Shown here: positions 26,161-34,853 of the stretch, one piece after another
How positions within the stretch are numbered: position 1 is the stretch's first letter
Layout: each line of letters opens with the position of its first letter
NCBI GenBank assembly: GCA_000171875.1
Contig: ABHI01000003.1
Span: 434,001-498,000, forward strand
Reading direction: 5' to 3'
From: Flavobacteriales bacterium ALC-1
GTDB taxonomy: Bacteria > Bacteroidota > Bacteroidia > Flavobacteriales > Flavobacteriaceae
DNA length: 64,000 nucleotides
Program-made: the position numbers and the translations under genes
The notes under the pieces: generated by a model
What the model was told of the DNA's origin: nothing
Seen by the model: the letters and a program-made list of their open reading frames with translations, nothing else
The model's database searches: none

Positions 26161-26191
26161 AAAAAACCTAAGTCTTTGACTTAGTTTTTTT
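26161..26191 (+). terminator. Intrinsic terminator of the gene at 25560
   Basis: CTAAGTC pairs with GACTTAG around TTT, framed by AAAAAC and TTTTTTT. Confidence 0.8.
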
Positions 26192-26307
26192 GTATTAGGG
26201 TCCCTTAACTAATTAAAGGGTATATTTTACTCAATGAAGAATAGTAATGACTAATTGTTATTAGTTTTTTTGTGCTTGTGAATATAGATTTGCTTAAACT
26301 CTATTTT

Positions 26308-27222
26308 ATGAAAACTATACTTTTACTTTTATTTATATTAATTACATCTTTAATAAGTGCTCAAAAAATTACAGATAAAGTCGGCCAAATAGAAATTAAA
26401 AGAGTTTCACATTCTTTTTTAAGAAATGATGATTATGAGTTAACCAAAAAAATAACGAACAAGAGAAATAGGCCATATAATAAAATGTACCTAGATAGTA
26501 ATGGACTTTTATTAAAGTCTGTGAATTTTGGTAAGCATCATGATAATAGGTTAAAAATATTAGATGATATTAGAGTTTATAAATACAAGGATACACTTCT
26601 TGAAGAAGTAATAATATACGATTCGGGCTACGATAAAAAAATAAGAAAGGAAAGAGAGAGAAAATACTATTATAATAGTGAAATGATGATGATTAAAACG
26701 TCTTATAAATTTGTTTTATATAATGAAGATGAAGAGCTTGATTGGGCAAGTTACGAATATGACAAAAATTTTAATAAAACTAAGTACATTAAATCAGCTA
26801 GCACTTACTATAACTACGAGTATGATTCAATAAATAGAATTGTTTCGTACAAGCAGTTTTATAATGATACATTACGATGGAGATACAACTATAGCTATCT
26901 AGAAAATCAAAGAATCGGTAATTTTCAAACTTTTTATAAAGATGGAAAAAACAATAAAAAGAGAGAAATATTAACATTTGATCACGGAAATTTAATTCAG
27001 GTAGAGGAGATAGGGCTTGAGGAAGGTGATATGGCAGAAAAAATAAAAATTTACTATAATTCTAATAATATTATAAGTAAGGTGGAATATTTAGAATCTT
27101 TTGATTTGAAAGATGGTTATTCGCTTTACGGCTATACTGATTTTAAAGTTAAGGCAAAACAAAAACTAAATAAAAAAGTAGTATCAAAAATCAATAAAAG
27201 GATTTTTAATAGATCTCATTAG
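26308..27222 (+). CDS. Exported protein with YD-repeat-like strands, unknown function
   Basis: The protein (304 residues from the ATG at 26308) starts MKTILLLLFILITSLISAQK, a signal peptide. The body is Lys/Asn/Tyr-rich and contains several short repeats of the type YEYDSINRIVSYKQFYN and KIYYNSNNIISKVEYL. These resemble the YD repeats of RHS-like and toxin-shell proteins, in which tyrosine and aspartate alternate in beta-hairpins. There is no toxin domain and the protein is too short for an RHS shell, so a surface or periplasmic protein of unknown role is the best reading. The GTG start at 26272 in a longer frame is not used. Confidence 0.72.
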   Translation: MKTILLLLFILITSLISAQKITDKVGQIEIKRVSHSFLRNDDYELTKKITNKRNRPYNKMYLDSNGLLLKSVNFGKHHDNRLKILDDIRVYKYKDTLLEEVIIYDSGYDKKIRKERERKYYYNSEMMMIKTSYKFVLYNEDEELDWASYEYDKNFNKTKYIKSASTYYNYEYDSINRIVSYKQFYNDTLRWRYNYSYLENQRIGNFQTFYKDGKNNKKREILTFDHGNLIQVEEIGLEEGDMAEKIKIYYNSNNIISKVEYLESFDLKDGYSLYGYTDFKVKAKQKLNKKVVSKINKRIFNRSH

Positions 27223-27255
27223 CAATTCAATTAGGTTTCTAAGCTTCAATTTAAC

Positions 27256-27263
27256 TACATTTG
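27256..27263 (+). promoter_or_regulatory. Candidate -7 box for ychF (TACATTTG)
   Basis: Exact TAnnTTTG match, 22 bp before the ychF ATG. Confidence 0.5.
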
Positions 27264-27284
27264 CACTCGCAAAAATAATAGTAT

Positions 27285-28379
27285 ATGAAAGCCGGAATTG
27301 TAGGATTACCAAACGTAGGAAAGTCAACTTTATTTAACTGTTTATCTAATGCCAAAGCGCAGAGTGCTAACTTTCCGTTTTGTACTATAGAACCTAATAT
27401 TGGTGTGGTTAACGTGCCAGATCCAAGATTGGCCAAACTAGAAGAATTGGTGAATCCAGAAAAGGTATTACCAGCAACGGTTGAAATCGTTGATATAGCA
27501 GGTTTAGTAAAAGGAGCGTCTAAAGGTGAAGGTTTAGGAAATCAGTTCTTAGCTAACATTAGAGAAACTGATGCCATCTTACACGTATTGCGTTGTTTTG
27601 ATAATGATAATATTGTCCATGTAGATGGTTCTGTAGATCCCATAAGAGATAAGGAAACCATTGACATGGAATTACAGCTTAAAGACTTAGAAACGGCTGA
27701 GAAGAAGTTAGACAAAGTAAAGCGTGCGGCTAAGACAGGTAATAAAGAAGCACAGAAAGAAGAAGCAGTGCTACTAAAAATAAAAGAAGGTTTAGAAGCT
27801 GGTATTTCAGTAAGAGCTTTAGAATTTTCGGATGAGGATTATGCAGACTACGTAAAGCCATCACAATTTATTACAGACAAACCTGTAATGTATGTGTGTA
27901 ACGTTGATGAAGGTGCGGCAACAACTGGTAATGCCTATGTAGAACAAGTGCGTGACGCTGTTAAAGATGAAAACGCAGAAGTTTTAGTGTTGGCAGTCGG
28001 TACAGAAGCAGATATTAATGAGTTAGATGACTACGAGGAACGCCAAATGTTTCTACAAGATATTGGTTTAGAAGAACCAGGTTCGGCGAAGTTAATTCGT
28101 TCGGCATACAAACTATTAAATCAGCAAACCTACTTTACAGCTGGTGTAAAAGAAGTAAGAGCATGGACGGTTGCTATTGGTGCTACTGGACCTCAAGCGG
28201 CTGGAGTGATTCATACCGATTTTGAAAAAGGCTTTATTAGAGCTGAGGTTATTGCTTACAACGACTACGTACAATACGGAAGTGAAGCGAAGGTGAAAGA
28301 AGCTGGTAAGATGCGTGTAGAAGGGAAGAATTATGTGGTTAAGGATGGTGATGTGATGCACTTTTTGTTTAATGTGTAA
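27285..28379 (+). CDS. ychF: Redox-regulated ATPase YchF (Obg family)
   Basis: YchF is an Obg-class NTPase that binds the ribosome and prefers ATP. The 364 residues have Walker [12 protein letters not shown] (6-16), the G2 region [10 protein letters not shown]3 in [15 protein letters not shown], a coiled-coil linker with heavy E and K, and the C-terminal TGS domain (about 280-364, with the typical [19 protein letters not shown] start). The protein begins [15 protein letters not shown] as in relatives, so the start is certain. Confidence 0.97.
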   Translation: MKAGIVGLPNVGKSTLFNCLSNAKAQSANFPFCTIEPNIGVVNVPDPRLAKLEELVNPEKVLPATVEIVDIAGLVKGASKGEGLGNQFLANIRETDAILHVLRCFDNDNIVHVDGSVDPIRDKETIDMELQLKDLETAEKKLDKVKRAAKTGNKEAQKEEAVLLKIKEGLEAGISVRALEFSDEDYADYVKPSQFITDKPVMYVCNVDEGAATTGNAYVEQVRDAVKDENAEVLVLAVGTEADINELDDYEERQMFLQDIGLEEPGSAKLIRSAYKLLNQQTYFTAGVKEVRAWTVAIGATGPQAAGVIHTDFEKGFIRAEVIAYNDYVQYGSEAKVKEAGKMRVEGKNYVVKDGDVMHFLFNV

Positions 28380-28433
28380 GTCTTAATTTTTGCCTTTGCC
28401 AAGCATTAACTATCAATTAGGAATTAGGATAGA

Positions 28434-29192
28434 ATGAAAAAAGCGCTAGTTTACTTTTTAATTTTTCCAATTTTTCTTTCAGCCCAAATTAATGAAAGTG
28501 ATTCACTTAAAGTTAAGGTTAGTCTTTCTTTAACAGGGTTTTGGCAAGATGGTAATGTCGAAACTCTAATCCTTAGAGGACGTACCGATTTTAGTTTTAA
28601 GCCTTGGAAAAAATGGGTGTATAAAAACACAAATTCTTATGTCTATCAAGAGTTTGGAAAAGAAAAAGCAGATGCAGATTTTTTGAGTCTTAATTTTCTG
28701 TATTTCAATACTGAAAAGCGATTTTATCCTCAATTATTAGGGTTTGTAAGTACTAATTTCCGAAGAGAAATAGAGTTGAGGTATTTGCTTGGTGCCGGAG
28801 CAACCTATAAAATTATAGAACAAAAAGGGCATTGGCTCAAAGCTTCGCTAACCTTTGAATACGAGGAGACCGATTTTAAAAGTAGCACATTTAATATATC
28901 GGAATTTAACGGACAAGGTTCTATAAATACATTTCGAAGTACGTTCTGGATTAACGGTAAATACGAATTGTTTAAGAAAAAAGTAATTTTAAAGCATGAG
29001 AGTTATTACCAACCTTCTCTTGAACAAAGCGATAATTATCGTTGGCAAGCAGAACTAACTGCTGAATTTCCGCTTTGGAAATTTTTAAGCTTTAATATTA
29101 ATTACCGCCACACATTTGAAAGCGTCGTTATAATGAATCAAGAAGAAGAAGATAAATTTCTAACGTTTGGTTTTACGCTTAAAAGTTTTTGA
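28434..29192 (+). CDS. DUF481 outer-membrane protein
   Basis: The 252-residue protein has a signal peptide (1-17, FLIFPIFLSAQ). It is followed by alternating strands with repeated aromatic belts (VSLSLTGFWQDGNVETLILRGRTDFSFKPWKKW, then FVSTNFRREIELRYLLGAGATYKII) and ends in FGFTLKSF. The pattern GFWQDGNVETL and R..LGAGATYKII matches DUF481, a small outer-membrane beta-barrel family of unknown function. It lies 54 bp after ychF, possibly transcribed with it. Confidence 0.85.
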   Translation: MKKALVYFLIFPIFLSAQINESDSLKVKVSLSLTGFWQDGNVETLILRGRTDFSFKPWKKWVYKNTNSYVYQEFGKEKADADFLSLNFLYFNTEKRFYPQLLGFVSTNFRREIELRYLLGAGATYKIIEQKGHWLKASLTFEYEETDFKSSTFNISEFNGQGSINTFRSTFWINGKYELFKKKVILKHESYYQPSLEQSDNYRWQAELTAEFPLWKFLSFNINYRHTFESVVIMNQEEEDKFLTFGFTLKSF

Positions 29193-29264
29193 GTTAAAAT
29201 ATTCGCATTTTTAATGACTCGATTCGTATATAAAAAGAGTCCCGCTTCCGTGGGAATTATAACG

Positions 29265-29310
29265 AGAAATTCCGCAAGGTGCTCTGAGGCATACATCATG
29301 CGGAATTTCT
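29265..29310. repeat. 12-bp perfect inverted repeat with 22-nt loop
   Basis: AGAAATTCCGCA at 29265-29276 pairs with TGCGGAATTTCT at 29299-29310. A shorter hairpin TCCC-N8-GGGA lies just before at about 29240-29255. It lies between the convergent genes ending at 29192 and 29335. It could act as a two-way terminator, but has no T run. Confidence 0.6.
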
Positions 29311-29334
29311 ACTAACCAACCAAAAAAATCGTTT

Positions 29335-30603
29335 TTATCCTCTTGATCGTCTTGAACCAGATCTTGTAGATTTTTTGTTGCTTTTTCTACTTGTATTAGA
29401 TCTTGTCTTTACAGACGATGATTTTCTTTTATTTTGAACTGTACTTCGTTGTCTCTGACTTTGCGATCTCGATTTATTATATGTACGAGATGGAGTCGAC
29501 TTTGGTTTTCTTACAGAAGTACTTTTTCTCTTCTCTACTTTATTAGACACAGAAGAACGTGTTCTGGTCACATCTCTACGAGTATTTCTATTCGGTGTTA
29601 CTCTACTTGAACGTTCTGATCTACTTGGAGTTGACACTCTTTTGTTAGTTCTCGATGTAGCTCTTGTGCTTCTAGTTGTTCTAGTAGGTGTAGCTTCCCT
29701 TTTATTAGAACGTGTTGTTCTTATAGCTTTATCAGAACCACGTCTTGTATTAGTTCTCGTTGTAGCATTATCACTACGTCTTGTTCTTGTAGAAGCAGTT
29801 CTACTTTCTTTTAGACGTGTTGCTCTTGTAGTTGCTCTGCTTACATTGTTACGTTGCATACGCGTTCTAATACTACGTTCTCTTTTATTTCTAGGTTTTT
29901 GTGCATATCTATTACTAATTCTAGTTGAAGCATTACGTCTAGCGACACTGCGGTTTCCACGTCTTCCATTTACATTGTAATATCTTACATTATTTGTATA
30001 TGGTCTGTAGTATATATGTCTAACAGGTGCGTAAAATTGTCTATAAGGATTCACATTTACAATACATAAGTTAACTGTCGGTATTGCATAAAATCGGTGC
30101 CATGGTCTGTAAACATAAGCTCTGTTGTAGATATTAATAAATCCATCGTATCTCCAAAATGCATTATTTCTATAATATACATTTAGTCCACCCAATCTCG
30201 TTATTCTTCCACGTCTATTGTAGTTAATGAAGATATCTCCAATTTGGTTAACACGCCCATAATGATCATAGTAAATTGGTGTGTTTTCAATTTGAATAAT
30301 AGCTCCAAAGCTATCATATTGTACGTATGGGTTATAATCGTAACCAGAGTTAAAACTCAAAGAAAATCCAGGGCTATCAAACCCTATACTTACATCTGGT
30401 CCATAGTTTGGCATATAAAAATCAAATTGACCGTCTCTATAAACTGAAAATTCAATGCCTCCTTCTGTAAATATGAAAGAATTACCGTAACCTCTCACGT
30501 AGTTATTAATTGAAGCTTCAGCTTCTGATGTTGTTGTGGTGGTTGCAAATGCAGTAGAGCTTAAAGCGACTAAACCTGCAAATAAAAATAGAATCCGTTT
30601 CAT
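29335..30603 (-). CDS. Exported protein with very basic Arg/Ser/Thr tail
   Basis: The 422-residue protein has a signal peptide (1-20, ending SSTAFA). The N-terminal domain (about 40-200) has repeated GRVNQIGDIFINYNRRGRITRLGGLNVYY-like strands. The tail from about 211 is almost all Arg, Ser, Thr, Lys and Asn, with few hydrophobic residues, and is strongly positive. The N-terminal domain is related to that of the protein at 32648, with FTEGGIEFSVYRDGQFDFY matching FIERGVEFLIFPDGSFDFN. The tail suggests binding to a polyanion such as DNA, LPS or polysaccharide outside the cell. No named family was recognised. Confidence 0.8.
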   Translation of the reverse strand: MKRILFLFAGLVALSSTAFATTTTTSEAEASINNYVRGYGNSFIFTEGGIEFSVYRDGQFDFYMPNYGPDVSIGFDSPGFSLSFNSGYDYNPYVQYDSFGAIIQIENTPIYYDHYGRVNQIGDIFINYNRRGRITRLGGLNVYYRNNAFWRYDGFINIYNRAYVYRPWHRFYAIPTVNLCIVNVNPYRQFYAPVRHIYYRPYTNNVRYYNVNGRRGNRSVARRNASTRISNRYAQKPRNKRERSIRTRMQRNNVSRATTRATRLKESRTASTRTRRSDNATTRTNTRRGSDKAIRTTRSNKREATPTRTTRSTRATSRTNKRVSTPSRSERSSRVTPNRNTRRDVTRTRSSVSNKVEKRKSTSVRKPKSTPSRTYNKSRSQSQRQRSTVQNKRKSSSVKTRSNTSRKSNKKSTRSGSRRSRG

Positions 30604-30844
30604 AGTTAAAGAGTTTTAAATATTAATTATTTACTATAAAACAAACAGCGTGCCAAAAAAGCCTAAATAACGTTAAGTGGTTGCAAATCAGTTGTATAAA
30701 TATTGTTTTTTCGTTTTGCACTTAATCTTAATGAACCCTGCCTACTTAAATTTTTTCCCTTAATACATTAACCCATATGGATAATTTAATTGTTGTAACT
30801 TTAAATAATCTAATTGTCATATAGTCAACAACTCAATTTTAATT

Positions 30845-32557
30845 ATGAAATCTTTATTTACAGCTTTATTGATGGTGTTATTCATTGTACCATCTATCCA
30901 CTCTCAATCTAATTCAGAAACAGATATCCACACACATATCGACAAGCTCATGCAGCATTGCTACGATTACCAAATGTTTAACGGCACTATTTTGGTTACA
31001 CAAGACGGTAAGGAGATCTATTCAAATGCCTTAGGATATGCAGATAAACATAACAATCGAAAATTAAATAAAACCACCTCAGTTTATTTAGCTTCAGTAT
31101 CTAAGCAGTTTACAACAATGGCTGTAATGCTACTAAAAGATAAAGGAAGACTATCTTATAGTGATAAGCTATCTAAATACTATCCTGAATTTCCAGAATA
31201 TGCAAATACAGTGACTATAAGGCATTTAATGAATCATACATCTGGTATTCCAGATCATTACAGATTAGGTATTTATAAACCTGGGTTAAGTAATAAAGAT
31301 GTATTTGAAACATTATTAAAGCAAGAACTAGACTTTAAACCAGGAGAACGTTTTAGTTATAGTAATGGTGGTTATGTTTTATTGGCTATGATTGTAGCTA
31401 AAGTAGCTGAACAACCGTTTCATGAATTTATGAAGGCTAATATTTTTGAGCCTTTAGGAATGAAAAACACATTGGTTTATGACGAGTCTAAACCAGAAAT
31501 TAAGGATAGAGCTGTTGGATATGATGCTAATGGCAATTTAGATGACTATAATATTTTTACAACAGGAGCAGGTGGTATGTTTTCTACAATACATGATTTA
31601 CATCTTTGGGATCAAGCATTATATAGTGATAAGTTAGTGTCAAAAGCGACATTAGATGAAGCATTTACACCGGCAAAATTAAATAATGGAGATTATACCC
31701 AATATGGTTTTGGTTGGGGGGTTTCTGAAAACGATGGTAAGAAAACTGTTCAGCACTCTGGTGGCTTGGCTGGTTATCGCACATTTTTAAGACGCAATTT
31801 ATATGATAATAGCGGTTATATTATTCTCACTAATCATGGTAATCTAACCAATTTGCGTCCAATTTTAGGAGCGTTGGATGCCATTTTAGAAGGTGAAGCG
31901 TATGAGATGCCAAAAGTACCAATATCTGCTAAACTAGCTAAATTATTAAGCCATGATGATGCAATTTCTGCAATTGAAAAAGTTAATGAGCTCATAAAAA
32001 CTAATCCTAGCAATTATGAAATAGATGAAAACGGTGTTAATGCATTAGGTTATGAGTACATGGGAAAAGAAGATTTAAAAACTGCATTAGCAATTTTTAA
32101 ATTCAATGTGGAAAATAACCCTTCGTCAAGTAATCCTTATGATAGTTTAGGGGAAGCTCTTTTGGCAAGTGGTGATACGATTCAAGCAGTGAAGAATTAT
32201 AAGAAATCGTATGAACTCGATAAAAGTAATACTAATGCTATAGATGTGCTTAAACGTGTTGGTATTGATACGAGTGCTATGACTAAAACTATAGCGGTAC
32301 CAACTAAAGTGTTAGATAGTTATGTAGGTAACTATGAGTTACAACCTAATTTTATCTTAACCGTTACTAGAGAAGATGACCGTCTATTTATTCAAGCTAC
32401 AGGACAAGGTAAGATAGAGGCATTTCCAATTACTGAAAGCAAATTTTATAGCAAGGTTGTAGATGCACAGATTACATTTCATAAGGCTGATAGTGGTGAA
32501 GTGAATAGTTTGACCTTACATCAAAATGGGGATCATAAAGCTCCTAAAATTGATTAG
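30845..32557 (+). CDS. Serine hydrolase (beta-lactamase/penicillin-binding fold) with TPR tail
   Basis: The 570-residue protein has a signal peptide (1-20, ending IHSQ). The serine-hydrolase domain follows (about 40-350): S84-x-x-K87 in ASVSKQF, the Y172-S-N motif, and HSGG in VQHSGGLAGYRT (class-C beta-lactamase/AmpH type). A TPR-like section (about 380-460, with LDKSNTNAIDVLKRVGID) and a C-terminal beta domain (about 475-570) follow. It probably works in the periplasm or outside the cell on a peptide or ester; the substrate is unknown. A terminator follows it, so it is not cotranscribed with the minus-strand neighbours. Confidence 0.92.
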   Translation: MKSLFTALLMVLFIVPSIHSQSNSETDIHTHIDKLMQHCYDYQMFNGTILVTQDGKEIYSNALGYADKHNNRKLNKTTSVYLASVSKQFTTMAVMLLKDKGRLSYSDKLSKYYPEFPEYANTVTIRHLMNHTSGIPDHYRLGIYKPGLSNKDVFETLLKQELDFKPGERFSYSNGGYVLLAMIVAKVAEQPFHEFMKANIFEPLGMKNTLVYDESKPEIKDRAVGYDANGNLDDYNIFTTGAGGMFSTIHDLHLWDQALYSDKLVSKATLDEAFTPAKLNNGDYTQYGFGWGVSENDGKKTVQHSGGLAGYRTFLRRNLYDNSGYIILTNHGNLTNLRPILGALDAILEGEAYEMPKVPISAKLAKLLSHDDAISAIEKVNELIKTNPSNYEIDENGVNALGYEYMGKEDLKTALAIFKFNVENNPSSSNPYDSLGEALLASGDTIQAVKNYKKSYELDKSNTNAIDVLKRVGIDTSAMTKTIAVPTKVLDSYVGNYELQPNFILTVTREDDRLFIQATGQGKIEAFPITESKFYSKVVDAQITFHKADSGEVNSLTLHQNGDHKAPKID

Positions 32558-32574
32558 TAGAAACTCATAACAAT

Positions 32575-32614
32575 AAAAACCCCGAAGCTTTGGGGAAAGC
32601 ATTCGGGATTTTAG
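32575..32614 (+). terminator. Intrinsic terminator of the serine hydrolase gene
   Basis: CCCGAA pairs with TTCGGG around an inner GCTTT / AAAGC stem, followed by ATTTTAG. Confidence 0.75.
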
Positions 32615-32647
32615 GATCTCAATATTTAGTTAGGCTAAACCGAGATA

Positions 32648-33337
32648 TTAGTATTTGTGTTTTTTTCTTTTTTTAAGCTTTTGTACTTTGCCTTTCTTTT
32701 TATAGTAGTAGTGATCATCATCTCCGTTCCAATCATCATTCCAATCGTTATGATGAGTATCACTAAAGTGATCCACTTCACAACCAGTTACGCCACAAAA
32801 ACCACAACCTTGATTGCTAAAGTTTACATGACCTCTTATGCCAATAACATCACCATGTCTATTGTAAAGAATATGCAAGCCACCAACTTGTTTAAGCTGA
32901 CCTCTTCTATAACTCATATATACAGAGCCAGCACGTTTAATTCTTCCTTGTCTGTCATAGTTAATAAACACATTTCCGATACGTCTTACGCGACCTAATC
33001 TATCGTGCCTTACCAAAACACCTCTATCTCTATTGTGATAAACTGTGCCTGGTGCACCATAAGTTCGGTTTGTGCTTCGTCTTACTCTTTTATTAGAGCG
33101 TCTGTAATAATAATTGCCATTATCTGGTACTGTAGAAAGCACTTCGGTATTAAAATCGAAGCTTCCATCTGGAAAAATTAAAAATTCTACACCACGTTCA
33201 ATGAACACTATTGGTTCTACAAAACGATAGCGTGCATTATTAAAATCTTCCCCATTTAAAACAGCATGTCCTGCTGTTGTCGCTGTGGCTGATGTTAATC
33301 CTAACACCATCGCCAAAAAAAGTACTTGCTTTTTCAT
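32648..33337 (-). CDS. Exported repeat protein, paralogue of the one at 29335
   Basis: The 229-residue protein has a signal peptide (1-20). Short repeats follow, with GRVRRIGNVFINYDRQGRIKRAGSVYMSY and RRGQLKQVGGLHILYNRHG (about 115-162). A Cys cluster, CGFCGVTGC, lies at 188-196, then an acidic His/Asp segment (HHNDWNDDWNGDDDH), and a Lys-rich tail. The repeat block matches the N-terminal domain of the protein at 29335. The Cys and His/Asp region may bind a metal. No named family was recognised. It lies upstream of, and divergent from, the DUF3667 gene. Confidence 0.8.
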   Translation of the reverse strand: MKKQVLFLAMVLGLTSATATTAGHAVLNGEDFNNARYRFVEPIVFIERGVEFLIFPDGSFDFNTEVLSTVPDNGNYYYRRSNKRVRRSTNRTYGAPGTVYHNRDRGVLVRHDRLGRVRRIGNVFINYDRQGRIKRAGSVYMSYRRGQLKQVGGLHILYNRHGDVIGIRGHVNFSNQGCGFCGVTGCEVDHFSDTHHNDWNDDWNGDDDHYYYKKKGKVQKLKKRKKHKY

Positions 33338-33440
33338 AATTTATAGGTTTTTAGATTTGCCAAGTCACTAACTCATTTAGGACTTCTTGGCTTACGCTAT
33401 TTGTTTTTAGAAAAACCAATTAGTGTGCCAAGATTTTAAA

Positions 33441-33457
33441 CACCTGAAAAACAGGTG
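33441..33457. repeat. Small inverted repeat CACCTG-AAAAA-CAGGTG in a divergent promoter region
   Basis: A perfect 6-bp inverted repeat with a 5-nt spacer lies in the 232-bp gap between divergent genes starting at 33337 and 33570. It may be an operator or a transcript hairpin. Confidence 0.5.
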
Positions 33458-33569
33458 ATTGAGTGAGTTTTAAAATTGGTGTTTGTAACAATTGTGTTGT
33501 TAGATCTTCTAATTAGTAACCATTGGTATTATAAATTTCATTATTTTTAAACCAGACTAACCATCAATT

Positions 33570-34682
33570 ATGAGTACTAACCAAGTTAACTGCCAAAATT
33601 GTGAGAAACCTTATGAAGAAGGGTTTCAGTTTTGTCCTCATTGTGGGCAGAAAACTAATGATGAACTCACCATTGGAGTACTTTTCTATAATACGATTAG
33701 CAATTACTTTTCTTTTGATGCGCGGTTTCTAAAAAGTTTTATTCCCTTAATGTTTAAACCAGGTTATTTGGCTAAAGAGTTTATTAAAGGGAAGCGTTTA
33801 TTGTTTTTACATCCAGCACAGATGTACTTATTTGTTTCTGTAGTGTTCTTTTTCTTGTTTTCCTTTAATGCTAGACAGCAAGTGCAAAGTTTAGATGAAA
33901 ATTTGGCTAAAACGTTAATAAAGGCAAGTGATACAATTACAGACCAGCATGTACTAGACTCCTTGAAATTTGCTAAAGTGAAAAGAAGAAAAGCTGAAGA
34001 CTCCATCGGAAGGGCAATTGCAAAAAAAACCATGATGGAAACTAGTAAATTTACTGGGATGACCGAAACTCAAATAGATTCTATAATCAATAGTGATAAA
34101 TTTAAAGCCAGTTCTAATAATGGAGGTTTTAATTTTAATTTTGATGATTTTGGTGAAGAAGTTGATTCTCTTATTGCTATAAACGCTCCTGATAAAGAGA
34201 TCTATAAAAAAATGGGAATGAATGATGATGCGGGGTATTTTAAGAGAAAAATTTATGCTCAAGCACTAAAATTTTATAAATCTAGAAAGGGAGGGAGTAT
34301 TTTACAGGCATTTTATGATACCATACCAATAGCCATGTTTTTCCTGTTACCTTTTTTTGCGCTTATACTTAAAATTTTATACTACAAACGAGGAAGATAT
34401 TCACATCACTTAGTATTTAGCTTTTACTACTTCTCCTTCTTATTTACCGTGTTTAGTATTTTGGTAGGTATCGATTTAATATGGCCTGAATTTCCTGGGT
34501 GGATTATAGCGCTCATAACGCTTTCTACCATTTTTTATCTGTTTATTGCCTTGCAAAAATTTTATAGACAAGGTTGGATATGGAGTTTTTTTAAGACTGG
34601 ATTCGTAGCCTTTATGTTTTTGCTGTTTGTTATCCCATTGACCATAGTAATACTAGGAATCTTTGCTTTTATGTTTTATTGA
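33570..34682 (+). CDS. DUF3667 membrane protein with zinc ribbon
   Basis: The 370-residue protein starts with a zinc-ribbon pattern (CQNCEKPYEEGFQFCPHCGQK, C8, C11, C22, C25). The typical DUF3667 region follows (FFYNTISNYFSFDARFLKSFIPLMFKPG, then FIKGKRLLFLHPAQMYLFVSVVFFFLFSF). The charged middle part contains KRRKAEDSIGRAI. At least four C-terminal hydrophobic segments are present (about 247-267, 280-305, 310-330 and 343-368). The family is of unknown role. The protein is in the inner membrane, with the ribbon probably cytoplasmic. Confidence 0.88.
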   Translation: MSTNQVNCQNCEKPYEEGFQFCPHCGQKTNDELTIGVLFYNTISNYFSFDARFLKSFIPLMFKPGYLAKEFIKGKRLLFLHPAQMYLFVSVVFFFLFSFNARQQVQSLDENLAKTLIKASDTITDQHVLDSLKFAKVKRRKAEDSIGRAIAKKTMMETSKFTGMTETQIDSIINSDKFKASSNNGGFNFNFDDFGEEVDSLIAINAPDKEIYKKMGMNDDAGYFKRKIYAQALKFYKSRKGGSILQAFYDTIPIAMFFLLPFFALILKILYYKRGRYSHHLVFSFYYFSFLFTVFSILVGIDLIWPEFPGWIIALITLSTIFYLFIALQKFYRQGWIWSFFKTGFVAFMFLLFVIPLTIVILGIFAFMFY

Positions 34683-34853
34683 TATTTTGACAAGTCTTTT
34701 TTATAACTATCATTAGTATTTACTACTTCATAAAGTTACTTGTAAATTTAACTTAGGCACACCTTTTTTGTAGCATGTCCATAGTTTGTCCATGCCTAAA
34801 ACTAGGTTTTGAACATGGGTTGCTATAACCTTGTTATTACAAAATAGTATACC

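Noticed and set aside
23440-26191. Integron with attC sites
   Set aside because: No integrase is present and no spacer end fits the full R'/R'' core-site rules, so only cassette-like similarity is claimed.
29642-29980. Leucine-rich plus-strand open frame opposite the Arg-rich tail gene
   Set aside because: It is the antisense shadow of the Arg codons in the basic tail; no start context or hydrophobic pattern fits a real protein.
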